From contig NZ_FWFP01000005.1 of assembly GCF_900172215.1 (NCBI RefSeq), forward strand, positions 1 through 64,000: a stretch of DNA of 64,000 nt, written 5' to 3'. The DNA is from Ruegeria meonggei (GTDB taxonomy: Bacteria; Pseudomonadota; Alphaproteobacteria; Rhodobacterales; Rhodobacteraceae). The stretch's first letter is position 1. Every line of letters starts with the position of its first letter. Below the pieces are notes generated by a model that worked only from the letters and a program-made list of their open reading frames with translations, was not told the origin of the DNA and searched no databases. A program made the translations under genes and the position numbers. This document shows positions 55,819 through 64,000 of the stretch, one piece after another.

Positions 55819-56910
55819 TCACAGGCCCAGCGCGTCGCGAATATCATTCAGGCGGGATCGGCTAACGGGGATCTTTTTCAGCGCCTCGACCCCGTCGAAA
55901 TAGCAAGTGCCGTTGTCCTTGTGACGCTCAAAGCTTGAGATGTGTTTGGGGTTCACCAGATAGCTGCGATGCGCCCGCAAAAAACCGTCTGCTGCCAGGC
56001 GGGATTCAGCCTCGGTGATCGACCAAGGGCAGAACAGCTTTTCCGCGTCCATGTAAAGGACGGTGTAGTGCCCCTCGGCCCGGATCGCGGCCACTCGGGC
56101 GGGTTCGGTAAAAAACGTCTGACCTTCGCGCTCAAACGGAATACCAGCACGCAGGATGGCGGGTTCAGGGGTTGGGTCCGACGCATCAGGCACCGTTGCG
56201 GGCTCTGGTTCGATAAAGGTGATCCCGGTCAAAAGGAAGGCGCCGCAGATCAGGAACACCGACACGGTGACGCCCATCGCCAGCACCTGATTGTTCAGTG
56301 CGGGCCCGGTCCCTGCAGCGTTGTCGCTGGCGACGAAATCGGTCAGGCCGGTGGCCACAAAATGCATGGTAAAGACCGCAAGGCCGAAACACGCCGTTCC
56401 CAGAAGAATATTGCGCTGAGTGCGATTGTCATAGGCAACCCAGATCGCCAGCACGGACAGAGCAACCGAGGCCAGCGTTGCAATTACCACATCCCAGGCG
56501 TTGTAGACGGGCCGGCACAGCTCCATCCCCGCCATGCCGACATAGTGCATCACCACGATCCCCAGACCGACGATCACACCCGCGCCAACAATGGTCTGCA
56601 TTGTGCGGGGGCGGAAATGGAGCAAGAGCAGCGCCAAACCCACCATCAGAATCGCAACCAGAGCCGAAATCAGTGTAATCAGCGCGTCGTAGTAAAACAG
56701 GATCGGCAGTTGCAGGCCCAACATGGCCACGAAATGCATCGACCAGATACCACCGCCCAGAATGACCGCCGCCAGAGCCACAACAGATTTGCGCCGCTGC
56801 GGCCCAAGCTTGGAGGCACCATGGGTCAGATAAAGACCGGTAAAGCCCGCCATCAGCGCAACGGCCAAAGACGCCGCCACCAGCCAGGCGTTATGCGAAT
56901 AGTCCAGCAT
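55819..56910 (-). CDS. coxC: MHYT-LytTR regulator CoxC
   Basis: A 363-residue membrane-bound regulator. Helices in the first 230 residues carry three MHYT-type motifs (WSMHFVAM, VMHYVGMAG, TMHFVATG), proposed to bind copper and sense CO, oxygen or NO. A LytTR DNA-binding domain occupies about 255-363 (AAIRAEGHYTVLYM, FLRAHRSYLVNP). It should control coxMSLDEFG through the direct repeats just downstream of the gene. Confidence 0.94.
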   Translation of the reverse strand: MLDYSHNAWLVAASLAVALMAGFTGLYLTHGASKLGPQRRKSVVALAAVILGGGIWSMHFVAMLGLQLPILFYYDALITLISALVAILMVGLALLLLHFRPRTMQTIVGAGVIVGLGIVVMHYVGMAGMELCRPVYNAWDVVIATLASVALSVLAIWVAYDNRTQRNILLGTACFGLAVFTMHFVATGLTDFVASDNAAGTGPALNNQVLAMGVTVSVFLICGAFLLTGITFIEPEPATVPDASDPTPEPAILRAGIPFEREGQTFFTEPARVAAIRAEGHYTVLYMDAEKLFCPWSITEAESRLAADGFLRAHRSYLVNPKHISSFERHKDNGTCYFDGVEALKKIPVSRSRLNDIRDALGL

Positions 56911-57011
56911 TTCGGTTTGCGCGCCCTCCCCGACGCGAGGGCGACGTTAGCAAACGGATTTGATTGGGACAATTGGCCAGCGATCACAGATCCGGTTTGG
57001 CTGGCAGTTCC

Positions 57012-58016
57012 CTATTGAATAACGGCGTTTTCCCAGGCCGACAGAAACTTTTGGCGTTTGAGCCCGTCCAAGAAGGTCAGGAGGGCTGGGTTCAGGCCAA
57101 TCGTCTCTCTCTCGGTCATATCGGTGTCGGACCGCAAAAAGGGCAGCGGTGAATGGCCTTCCGGCGTCGCAGGGTTTTGCGAGACCAGAAACCGAATGAA
57201 CTGTTCCGCCGCCTCAGGCGCTTGTGTCACCTCAGAGATCATGGCTGTGCGCATCATGATGGTTTGAAAATCGGAGGGAAAGATCACCTCCAACGCGTCT
57301 TTGCCCTCGGTCCGAACCTCCGCATAGCTGCCCAGCACGTTATAGGCGACATAGATCGTCCCATCCGCAAGGTCGTTGATCATTTCACCCGAACAGCAAT
57401 AGAGCCGGACATCTAGACCGCCTATCACCTCCATTAGTCGCCAATAGGTTTCCGAGGCGCGCGCGTCCTGCGTGGCAAACAGATACCCCAGGCCGGATTG
57501 GCGCACGTCATAGGTTCCGATCTTGCCGCGAAACTCTTCCGGACGCTTGCGTAACGCTTCGATCAATCCCTGCCGGGTCTGTGGGATCGGCTGTCCTTCA
57601 AACGCAGCGCGGTTGATCACGATGGTTGCGGGCTCAAACGTAAAGGCAAACAGGCTATGGTGCCACTGGGCCCAGCTTGGCACCTGAACATCCTCTACCG
57701 GCAACGCAAATCCATCATTGGCCAGCTTCAGCTGTAGGTCCATCGCGCTGGAAATGACGACGTCAAACGCCTCGGGCGTGGCACGGACGCGTCGGTTTAT
57801 GTCGGCGGTACCCGAGACGAGGTATTCGATACTGATACTGGGGTATTGGGCAACAAAACTCTCGATCAGGGGGGCAAACAACACCGTATCGGTGCTCGAG
57901 ATCACACGCAGATGCGCGCCTTTGGCCCCTTCGTTAAAGATCAACCGGTCCTCCCAGTCATCCGCTGCTCCGACCAGCGGGAACAGGATCAGGATCAAAG
58001 CGATAAGATAACGCAT
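57012..58016 (-). CDS. PgtC-like periplasmic binding protein, likely input to TctE
   Basis: A 334-residue exported protein (signal peptide 1-18, cleaved near GAA-DD) of the iron/phosphoglycerate binding-protein type (class 2 periplasmic fold). STDTVLFAPLIESFVAQYPSISIEY and YVAYNVLGSYAE are typical. It overlaps the end of tctE by 22 bases. In systems such as PgtC and the Bordetella BctC-like arrangement, a binding protein next to the kinase signals ligand. I infer the same here. Confidence 0.82.
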   Translation of the reverse strand: MRYLIALILILFPLVGAADDWEDRLIFNEGAKGAHLRVISSTDTVLFAPLIESFVAQYPSISIEYLVSGTADINRRVRATPEAFDVVISSAMDLQLKLANDGFALPVEDVQVPSWAQWHHSLFAFTFEPATIVINRAAFEGQPIPQTRQGLIEALRKRPEEFRGKIGTYDVRQSGLGYLFATQDARASETYWRLMEVIGGLDVRLYCCSGEMINDLADGTIYVAYNVLGSYAEVRTEGKDALEVIFPSDFQTIMMRTAMISEVTQAPEAAEQFIRFLVSQNPATPEGHSPLPFLRSDTDMTERETIGLNPALLTFLDGLKRQKFLSAWENAVIQ

Positions 58017-59362
58017 GCGCCGCCCTTTTGCTGATTGGTCAGGACAAGGGATCCGCCATGCGCCGTTGCGACATCCTGAGCGATCGTCAGCCCCAGACCC
58101 GACCCAATGGTACCGGTTGCGTTTTGGCCCCGTTCAAAGCGGCGTGTCAGCATATCAATCTCGTCCGGCGGAAATCCAGGACCCGAGTCGCTGACCGTGA
58201 TCTGAATGCCTGGCGTGGTGTCAACGTCAATCTCAACCGTGCTGTCCGCCGGAGCGTATTTCAGCGCATTGTCTATCATGTTGCGCACAGCGTTTTGAAT
58301 CAGGATTGGGTCCCCTGAATAAGGAACCGATGGCTCACCGGTCAGCGACAGAGACAGCTCTCTCATCTCGGCAATTGGCGTCAGGCGCTGCACCAGTTCG
58401 CGGGTCAAGTCCACCAGGTCGATCTCTTCGCGTTCCAGATGATCGGCCCGAAAGGTGATCATAGCATGGTCCAGCAACTGCCCCGCCGCGCGCGAGCTTT
58501 CGTCAATAGCGCGCACCATGGCACGCAGCGCCTCGCGGTTTTCCTTGCGTTCAACCCGGTGCAGGGTCGTCTCGGCATATGACCGGACCGTCGCCAATGG
58601 TGTGCGCACCCGGTGGGCCGCTTCAGCAATAAAATCCTCGGACTGGCTGAGCGACTGGTCCAGCCGCCCCATCAGTGAATTCAGGGATAACACCAGCGGT
58701 GCCATTTCCTTGGGCACTGGCTTTTTGAACGGGCTCAGGTCCTGCGGCCCCCGGCGCGTGACCGACATGGTCAATCGGTTGAGTTGCCCGAACGTCGTCG
58801 ACGCGACCCAGAACGACAACGCTGCGGTCAGAAGAAAAAAGCCCAAACCCAGATAGGCCGCATTGCGCGAGATTTGGTCCAGCGTGTCCGACAGTGCATC
58901 CTGTGTTTGACCCAAAGCCACCGCGATCTCGGTCTGTTTTCCCAGCCCGACAAGGGTGCGCCTTGCGCTGACTTGCCGGATACGTTCGCCTCGGACCTCG
59001 CCAGTGTGGAAGGTCCATTGCTCTTCCTCGGGGCCGTCTGAAAGCTGCAGATCGTCATAGCCGGACATAAACGCCCCGTCCTGAAAGACGGCATAGAACA
59101 CACGGTCGTCCGACGGTGTGCTGAGCATCGAAAAGGCGGCATAGGGTATATCAACCTCTAACGCGCCTTCCCGCAGCGCGGCCGCGTCCAGGATCGAGGC
59201 AACCGAGGCCACCAGAATATTGTCCTGCCCTTGCTGGGCCACCTTTGCCGCATAGCTGCGGACGGTGAAAAACAACAGGATGGCAAGGACAGCCGCGCCG
59301 CCGATCAAGGCCAGAACCAGACGGTTGCGCAAAGACCCCGATACGGTCGGACTAGGTACCAT
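57995..59362 (-). CDS. tctE: Sensor histidine kinase TctE
   Basis: A 455-residue kinase with two membrane helices (about 12-32 and 165-190), a periplasmic sensor segment, HAMP, a HisKA domain with the phospho-accepting His in EAAHRVRTPLATV, and HATPase motifs (NMIDNALKYAP, DSGPGFP, GSGLGLTIAQ). The residue before the conserved RTP is valine-arginine, as in other TctE proteins. It overlaps the response-regulator gene by 11 bases. Confidence 0.93.
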   Translation of the reverse strand: MVPSPTVSGSLRNRLVLALIGGAAVLAILLFFTVRSYAAKVAQQGQDNILVASVASILDAAALREGALEVDIPYAAFSMLSTPSDDRVFYAVFQDGAFMSGYDDLQLSDGPEEEQWTFHTGEVRGERIRQVSARRTLVGLGKQTEIAVALGQTQDALSDTLDQISRNAAYLGLGFFLLTAALSFWVASTTFGQLNRLTMSVTRRGPQDLSPFKKPVPKEMAPLVLSLNSLMGRLDQSLSQSEDFIAEAAHRVRTPLATVRSYAETTLHRVERKENREALRAMVRAIDESSRAAGQLLDHAMITFRADHLEREEIDLVDLTRELVQRLTPIAEMRELSLSLTGEPSVPYSGDPILIQNAVRNMIDNALKYAPADSTVEIDVDTTPGIQITVSDSGPGFPPDEIDMLTRRFERGQNATGTIGSGLGLTIAQDVATAHGGSLVLTNQQKGGACVILSL

Positions 59363-60020
59363 GGTCCAACCTGTATCCCAGCCCGCGCAACGTTGTGATT
59401 TTCAGATCGGACTTTTCCAAATGCTTGCGCAAGCGGCCGACATAGACCTCGATCGCGTTGTCCGAGACATTGTCGTCATAGGAAAACAGCCTGTCCGCCA
59501 GCTTTTGTTTCGAAAACACCTGACCCGGAGCGTTGATGAACAACTCGATCATCCGTAATTCCCGATTGCGCAAGGAAACGGTATCGCCACCCACGGTCAG
59601 ATGCCCGGCCACCGGATCAAAAACGATGCCGCCAATCTCGATGGTTGATTTCGAACTGCCCGACTTGCGGCGCAATACAGCGCGGCAGCGGGCCTCCAGC
59701 TCAGCGTGGTCAAAGGGTTTTGTGACGTAATCATCCGCGCCCAGATCCAGCGAGCCGATTCGGTCCGATACCTGGCTGCGGGCGGTCAAAACGATGACGG
59801 GGGTGTCCAAACCCCCGGCGCGGTGGCGTTTCAGAAACTTACGGCCATCCCCGTCAGGCAGCATGATATCCAACAGGATCAGATCGTAATCCTCGGTTTC
59901 GACAAAGGCGGTTGCGTCTTCCAATTTGGCTGCATGATCAACCACATGTCCATCCAGACGCATACGGGAACTGACCGCATTCGCGAGGTCCAGATTGTCT
60001 TCTACAAGCAGAAACTTCAT
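59352..60020 (-). CDS. tctD: OmpR-family response regulator TctD
   Basis: A 222-residue regulator with a receiver domain (VEDNLDLAN, phospho-Asp in LILLDIMLP, Lys in YVTKPF) and a winged-helix effector (TVSLRNRELRMIELF, NAIEVYVGRLRKHL). The start at 60020 (MKFLLVED) has only a weak SD. The extended frame reaching 60464 is not coding: it antisenses tctC. Direct 11-bp repeats just upstream are its probable site. Confidence 0.95.
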   Translation of the reverse strand: MKFLLVEDNLDLANAVSSRMRLDGHVVDHAAKLEDATAFVETEDYDLILLDIMLPDGDGRKFLKRHRAGGLDTPVIVLTARSQVSDRIGSLDLGADDYVTKPFDHAELEARCRAVLRRKSGSSKSTIEIGGIVFDPVAGHLTVGGDTVSLRNRELRMIELFINAPGQVFSKQKLADRLFSYDDNVSDNAIEVYVGRLRKHLEKSDLKITTLRGLGYRLDHGT

Positions 60021-60048
60021 GGGCTGCAGACAGTATTTTCGCGCATGA

Positions 60049-60070
60049 CAGGTTGATGTCAGGTTGATGT
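60049..60070. promoter_or_regulatory. 11-bp tandem repeat, probable TctD box
   Basis: CAGGTTGATGT is repeated exactly and without gap at 60049-60059 and 60060-60070. OmpR/PhoB-type regulators bind tandem repeats with an 11-bp period. It lies in the intergenic space between divergent tctD and tctC, so it can serve both. Confidence 0.75.
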
Positions 60071-60128
60071 GTTTAGGTCCAGAATAATCTGAGCCGCCCT
60101 GCGGCCAGTTGTCAAATGGGAGGACATA

Positions 60129-61109
60129 ATGACAACATTGAAACTGGGCCGCCGTGCCCTGATCGCAGCCGTGGCTGCAATTGGTCTGACCGGGCCTGCC
60201 TTGGCCGAAGACCAGGTTGTAGACAGCATCCACTTTCTGATCCCCGGCGGTGCTGGCGGCGGCTGGGACGGCACAGCCCGCGGCACTGGCGAGGCCCTGA
60301 CCAATGCCGGTCTGGTTGGCACCGCATCCTACGAAAACATGTCGGGTGGCGGCGGCGGCAAGGCCATCGGGTTCCTGATCGAAAACGCCGACAGCAATCA
60401 TGGTACTTTGATGGTGAATTCGACACCAATCGTCATCCGCTCGCTCACCGGTGTGTTCCCGCATAACTTCCGCGACCTGACGCTGGTATCAGGCACGATC
60501 GGAGATTACGCCGCGATTGTTGTGGGCAAAGACAGTCCCATCAACTCGATGGATGATCTTCTGGCCGCCTTTGACGCGGATCCATCCGCTACCGCAATTG
60601 GTGGCGGCTCGGTTCCCGGTGGCATGGACCATCTGGTTGCGGCCATGGTCATGGAAGCTGCTGGTAAGGACGCGCTGGGCGTCAAGTACATTCCTTATGA
60701 CGCAGGCGGCAAAGCCATGGCGGCGCTGCTGTCCGGTGAGATCGCGGCCCTGTCGACCGGCTTTTCCGAAGCGGTCGATCTGTCCAACGCGGGCGAGGTC
60801 AAGATCATCGGCGTAACCTCGGACGAACGCGTGGACGCGGCGCCTGACGCGATGACCATGAAGGAACAGGGGATCGACACCACCTTTGTGAACTGGCGCG
60901 GTTTCTTTGCTGCCCCCGGCCTGCCCGAGGACAAGCTGGCGACCTATCAGGCGGCGATCGCCAAAATGTACGACACGCCCGAGTGGGAAGAAGTACGCGC
61001 GCGCAATGGTTGGGTAAACATCCACAATTCAGGTGACGACTTCTCGACCTTCCTGGAACAGCAGGAACAGCAGATCAGCGACCTGATGAAAAAGCTGGGC
61101 TTCCTGTAA
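60129..61109 (+). CDS. tctC: Tripartite tricarboxylate transporter binding protein TctC
   Basis: A 326-residue periplasmic protein of the Bug/TctC family with signal peptide (cleavage near ALA-EDQ). IHFLIPGGAGGGWDGTAR and YENMSGGGGGKAIGFL form the substrate pocket loops for carboxylate binding. GGAGG precedes the ATG. It feeds citrate-like or other carboxylates to TctAB. Confidence 0.96.
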   Translation: MTTLKLGRRALIAAVAAIGLTGPALAEDQVVDSIHFLIPGGAGGGWDGTARGTGEALTNAGLVGTASYENMSGGGGGKAIGFLIENADSNHGTLMVNSTPIVIRSLTGVFPHNFRDLTLVSGTIGDYAAIVVGKDSPINSMDDLLAAFDADPSATAIGGGSVPGGMDHLVAAMVMEAAGKDALGVKYIPYDAGGKAMAALLSGEIAALSTGFSEAVDLSNAGEVKIIGVTSDERVDAAPDAMTMKEQGIDTTFVNWRGFFAAPGLPEDKLATYQAAIAKMYDTPEWEEVRARNGWVNIHNSGDDFSTFLEQQEQQISDLMKKLGFL

Positions 61110-61118
61110 TCCCTGTCC

Positions 61119-61142
61119 GGCAGAGCGGTGCGCCGCTCTGCC
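61119..61142 (+). other. Hairpin between tctC and tctB
   Basis: GGCAGAGCGG (61119-61128) pairs with CCGCTCTGCC (61133-61142), a perfect 10-bp stem with a TGCG tetraloop and no T-tract. It probably stabilises tctC mRNA or partly terminates, giving an excess of binding protein. Confidence 0.7.
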
Positions 61143-61176
61143 AGTCCAAACTGAATTCAAAAAAGGAGGGCGACTT

Positions 61177-61659
61177 ATGGCGCTTGACCGCTGGATCGCG
61201 CTCATCATGCTGGGTGTCTGCCTGGCATATGGCTACGCCGCATGGTTTACGATGGATGGCAGCCTGCCCCCCTTCATGCAACGCAACCCAATCTGGCCCA
61301 GCACCTTCCCCAAAGTGCTGTCCGTCCTTGGGATTATCGCTACAACGATCATCCTGCTGGGGTTTGAGAAATCTGAAATCAAAGAGGCCGATATCGATTA
61401 TCGCCGCCTCGGCGAGTACCACCTTGGCCAGGCGCTTATGCTGCTGGCGCTGATGGTCATCTACGCTCTGTGTCTGCGGCCCGTCGGGTTCCTGATCTCA
61501 ACAACCGCCTTCCTTGTTCTGGGTTCGTTTATCCTGGGCGAACGGAAATGGCACATCATGCTGCCTGTCGCCCTCATCGCGACGGGCTCTGTCTGGTACC
61601 TGGTCCAGGAAGTTCTTGGAATTTACATGCGCCCCTTGCCGGGCATTTTCGGAGGCTGA
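61177..61659 (+). CDS. tctB: Tripartite tricarboxylate transporter small membrane subunit TctB
   Basis: A 160-residue membrane protein with four hydrophobic helices. AGGAGGG lies before the ATG. It stops one base before the tctA start codon. Confidence 0.93.
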   Translation: MALDRWIALIMLGVCLAYGYAAWFTMDGSLPPFMQRNPIWPSTFPKVLSVLGIIATTIILLGFEKSEIKEADIDYRRLGEYHLGQALMLLALMVIYALCLRPVGFLISTTAFLVLGSFILGERKWHIMLPVALIATGSVWYLVQEVLGIYMRPLPGIFGG

Positions 61660-61660
61660 T

Positions 61661-63172
61661 ATGCTTGAAGGACTTCTGATCGGCCTGCAGACCGCATTTT
61701 CAATTCAAAACCTGCTGATGGTCGTTGCCGGATGCCTGATCGGCACATTCATTGGAATGTTGCCGGGTCTGGGGCCGATGTCGATCATCGCAATCATGAT
61801 CCCGGTCGCCATTTCGATGGGCGACCCGTCCGCCGCACTGATCCTGCTGGCCGGGGTGTATTATGGCGCAATCTTTGGCGGCTCAACCTCGTCTATTCTG
61901 TTGAACGCGCCGGGGGTCGCCGGCACCGTAGCCTCCAGTTTCGACGGCTATCCAATGGCAAGGCAAGGCAAGGCCGGCAAAGCGCTGACCATCGCTGCAA
62001 TTGCCAGTTTTGCAGGCGGAACGCTGGGGGCCGTGTTGTTGATGGTCTTTGCGCCGGCCCTGTCCTCGGTCGCATTGCTGTTCCATTCGGCGGAGTACTT
62101 CGCCCTTATGGTGGTCGGCCTGTCGGCCATCGCGGCGTTTGCCGGGTCGGGTCAGGTTGCCAAGGCGATGATCATGACCATTCTGGGGTTGATCATGGCC
62201 ACGGTGGGCGAGGGTGCGTTGTTCAATCTGCCACGCTTTACCATGGGCATCATGGATCTACAGTCGGGCTTTGGTTTTATCACCCTTGCCATGGCGATGT
62301 TCGCCCTGCCCGAAGCGTTGTTTTTGGTCCTCAAGCCCAAGAACCTGCAAGGTGACGATGGTGAGATCAAAGACCTGCGCATCACCAGAGCCGAAGCCAG
62401 GGCCATTGCCCCAGTGATCGGACGTCAATCTATCCAAGGGTTCTTTATCGGCGTCCTGCCCGGCGCAGGCGCGACAATTGCCAGCTTTTTGGGCTATGCG
62501 ATCGAACGCAATATCGCCCCAAAAGAAGAGCAGGAAGAGTTCGGAAAAGGCTCGATCAAAGGTCTCGCCGCGCCCGAAACTGCAAACAACGCGGCCTGTA
62601 CCGGTTCGTTTGTACCACTGCTGACATTGGGTATTCCGGGATCGGGCACGACAGCCATCCTGCTGGGTGCCCTGATCGCGCTGAACGTGACACCGGGCCC
62701 ACGGCTGATGCTGGATGAGCCACAGATTTTCTGGGCGGTGATCATGTCGATGTTTATCGGCAACCTAGTTCTGTTGATCCTGAACCTGCCGCTGATCCCC
62801 TATATCGCCAAGGTCCTTTCAGTACCGCGAAACTACCTGATCCCGTTCATTTTGTTCTTTACCCTGATGGGGGCCTATATCGGCCAGAACAATGCGACCG
62901 AGTTGTTGTTGCTGGTCGGGTTCGGCATCTGCGCCACTGCGCTGAAGTTTGCCGATTACCCGCTGGCTCCACTGCTGATTGGGTTCATTCTGGGCGGCAT
63001 GATGGAGGACAACTTTTCCCGCTCGATGCAGCTCTATGATGGTATCGCCTTTATCTGGGAACGTCCGATGACATTGGGGCTTTTGGTCATCGCCGCACTG
63101 CTGATCCTGTTGCCCAGCTACCGCGCGCGGCGCGCACGGGCGCGTGCGGCAGGCGTGGCTGATGGCGACTGA
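61661..63172 (+). CDS. tctA: Tripartite tricarboxylate transporter large membrane subunit TctA
   Basis: A 503-residue membrane protein with about twelve helices. GTFIGMLPGLGPMSIIAIMIP, GGSTSSILLNAPG and LTLGIPGSGTTAILLGAL are the two repeated transport motifs of TctA. The start at 61661 has GGAGG eight bases upstream. The longer frame from 61514 overlaps tctB and is rejected. Confidence 0.95.
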   Translation: MLEGLLIGLQTAFSIQNLLMVVAGCLIGTFIGMLPGLGPMSIIAIMIPVAISMGDPSAALILLAGVYYGAIFGGSTSSILLNAPGVAGTVASSFDGYPMARQGKAGKALTIAAIASFAGGTLGAVLLMVFAPALSSVALLFHSAEYFALMVVGLSAIAAFAGSGQVAKAMIMTILGLIMATVGEGALFNLPRFTMGIMDLQSGFGFITLAMAMFALPEALFLVLKPKNLQGDDGEIKDLRITRAEARAIAPVIGRQSIQGFFIGVLPGAGATIASFLGYAIERNIAPKEEQEEFGKGSIKGLAAPETANNAACTGSFVPLLTLGIPGSGTTAILLGALIALNVTPGPRLMLDEPQIFWAVIMSMFIGNLVLLILNLPLIPYIAKVLSVPRNYLIPFILFFTLMGAYIGQNNATELLLLVGFGICATALKFADYPLAPLLIGFILGGMMEDNFSRSMQLYDGIAFIWERPMTLGLLVIAALLILLPSYRARRARARAAGVADGD

Positions 63173-64000
63173 CCCGCTTGCAGGCGTTCGGGTTCTTGAC
63201 CTGACAAACGTTCTGGCGGGCCCGTATTGTTGTTATCAGCTGGCCCTCATGGGTGCAGACGTCATCAAGGTCGAACGCCCGGGCGGCGGCGATCTGGCCC
63301 GCGTTCTGGGTGCCGATCCTGACCGCAACGCCGCCGGTATGGGCATCAGCTTTCTGGCGCAAAACGCCGAGAAACGCTCTGTCACGCTAAATATGAAATC
63401 TGAACGGGGCAAAGTACTGCTGAAACAGTTGGTGCAGACAGCTGATGTTCTGGTCGAAAACTTCCGGCCCGGGGTAATGGATCGTCTGGGACTGGGCTAT
63501 CAGGCGCTGAAGGCCGAGAACCCCAACCTGATCTACTGCGCCATCAGCGGCTTTGGGCAGGACGGACCCCGCAAGGATGATCCGGCCTATGATCAGATCG
63601 TTCAGGGGATCAGCGGCGTCATGTCGATCACCGGTTCGGCTGATACCGCGCCTTACCGGGTTGGATACCCAGCAGCGGACACGATCGGTGGTATGACCGC
63701 AGCCTTTGCCGTTGCCGCGGCGCTGAACGCAAACCCGCGTGGTGCGTTTCTGGACGTGGCCATGTCCGAGGCTGTGATTTCCACAATGGGCTGGGTGGTG
63801 TCGAATTTTCTGGTCGGTGATGTGCAACCGGGTGCCCACGGCAATGAAAACACAACATCAGCACCATCTGGCACCTTTGCCACTGCCGACAGCCCGATCA
63901 ACATCGCCGCTAACCGGGATGAGCAATGGCAGGCCCTTGCGCGACACCTTGGCCGCGCTGACCTGCTGGACCATTCCGATTACGCCAGCCGCGAAACCCG
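63162..64000 (+). CDS. Class III (CaiB/BaiF) CoA transferase, incomplete
   Basis: The first 279 codons are in the window, and the gene runs off the right edge. MATDPLAGVRVLDLTNVLAGPYC, GADVIKVERPGGGD and SFLAQNAEKRSVTL are family III signatures. The catalytic aspartate is likely in FLDVAMSEAVI. Its ATG overlaps the tctA stop by 11 bases. It probably activates the acid imported by TctABC as a CoA ester. Confidence 0.94.
   Translation, partial: MATDPLAGVRVLDLTNVLAGPYCCYQLALMGADVIKVERPGGGDLARVLGADPDRNAAGMGISFLAQNAEKRSVTLNMKSERGKVLLKQLVQTADVLVENFRPGVMDRLGLGYQALKAENPNLIYCAISGFGQDGPRKDDPAYDQIVQGISGVMSITGSADTAPYRVGYPAADTIGGMTAAFAVAAALNANPRGAFLDVAMSEAVISTMGWVVSNFLVGDVQPGAHGNENTTSAPSGTFATADSPINIAANRDEQWQALARHLGRADLLDHSDYASRET

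Noticed and set aside
60021..60464. N-terminal extension of tctD
   Set aside because: It would overlap tctC on the other strand and the receiver domain begins at MKFLLVED (60020).

Overview
The window reads as chromosomal DNA of a marine alphaproteobacterium of the Rhodobacterales, most likely the Roseobacter group. This is an inference from high-GC codon use, a form I aerobic CO dehydrogenase cluster, a Hint-domain protein of the kind common in these genomes, a TctE/TctD-controlled tripartite tricarboxylate transporter, and an NDUFA9-like protein convergent with uppP. No IS element, transposase, prophage gene, CRISPR array or rRNA was seen. One tRNA gene, tRNA-Leu(CAG), is present.

Layout. 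1-402: no convincing gene; a short 21-bp tandem repeat and the katG terminator. 403-7187: katG with a possible OxyR site, a YeeZ-like epimerase, a methyltransferase, and a fatty-acid hydroxylase/class II aldolase pair facing a LysR regulator. 7335-11070: purine salvage (adenine deaminase and AMP nucleosidase, overlapping) and an HU protein. 11176-16172: a MarR regulator facing a small monooxygenase and a membrane protein, a BCCT-type transporter, a DMT exporter and the msrB-msrA repair pair. 16197-21833: solitary hydantoinase A, queG, a glutathione transferase, mtgA and a Hint-domain protein. 22020-28450: glutamate synthase, with a GFA-domain gene between gltD and gltB. 28681-31375: uppP, the NDUFA9-like gene, tRNA-Leu, then a structured leader, a 60-codon ORF and a terminator.

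31408-47223 is the most distinctive part: a nearly gapless leftward operon of about fifteen genes facing one rightward gene. It encodes a sugar-type ABC importer, a LacI repressor, a histidinol-dehydrogenase-family enzyme, an SDR, a bicupin, a SAM methyltransferase, a MetE-like protein, an alpha/beta hydrolase, an RraA-like protein and four NTF2/SnoaL-fold proteins (one on the divergent arm). The divergent promoter carries two LacI-type palindromes, one perfect over 24 bp, each just downstream of one of two opposed promoters. I read it as a LacI-regulated uptake and catabolic island for an unidentified polyol-like or sugar-like compound, and it is my candidate for an undescribed system.

47251-48231 is an unrecognised cysteine-rich protein. 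48340-56910 is a complete form I CO dehydrogenase cluster (coxC, M, S, L, D, E, F, a new 36-codon gene, coxG). Direct repeats spaced as expected for the LytTR domain of CoxC lie just after coxC. 57012-64000 holds tctD-tctE and a binding-protein-like gene facing tctC-tctB-tctA and a CoA transferase. The space between them carries an exact 11-bp tandem repeat of the kind bound by OmpR-family regulators.
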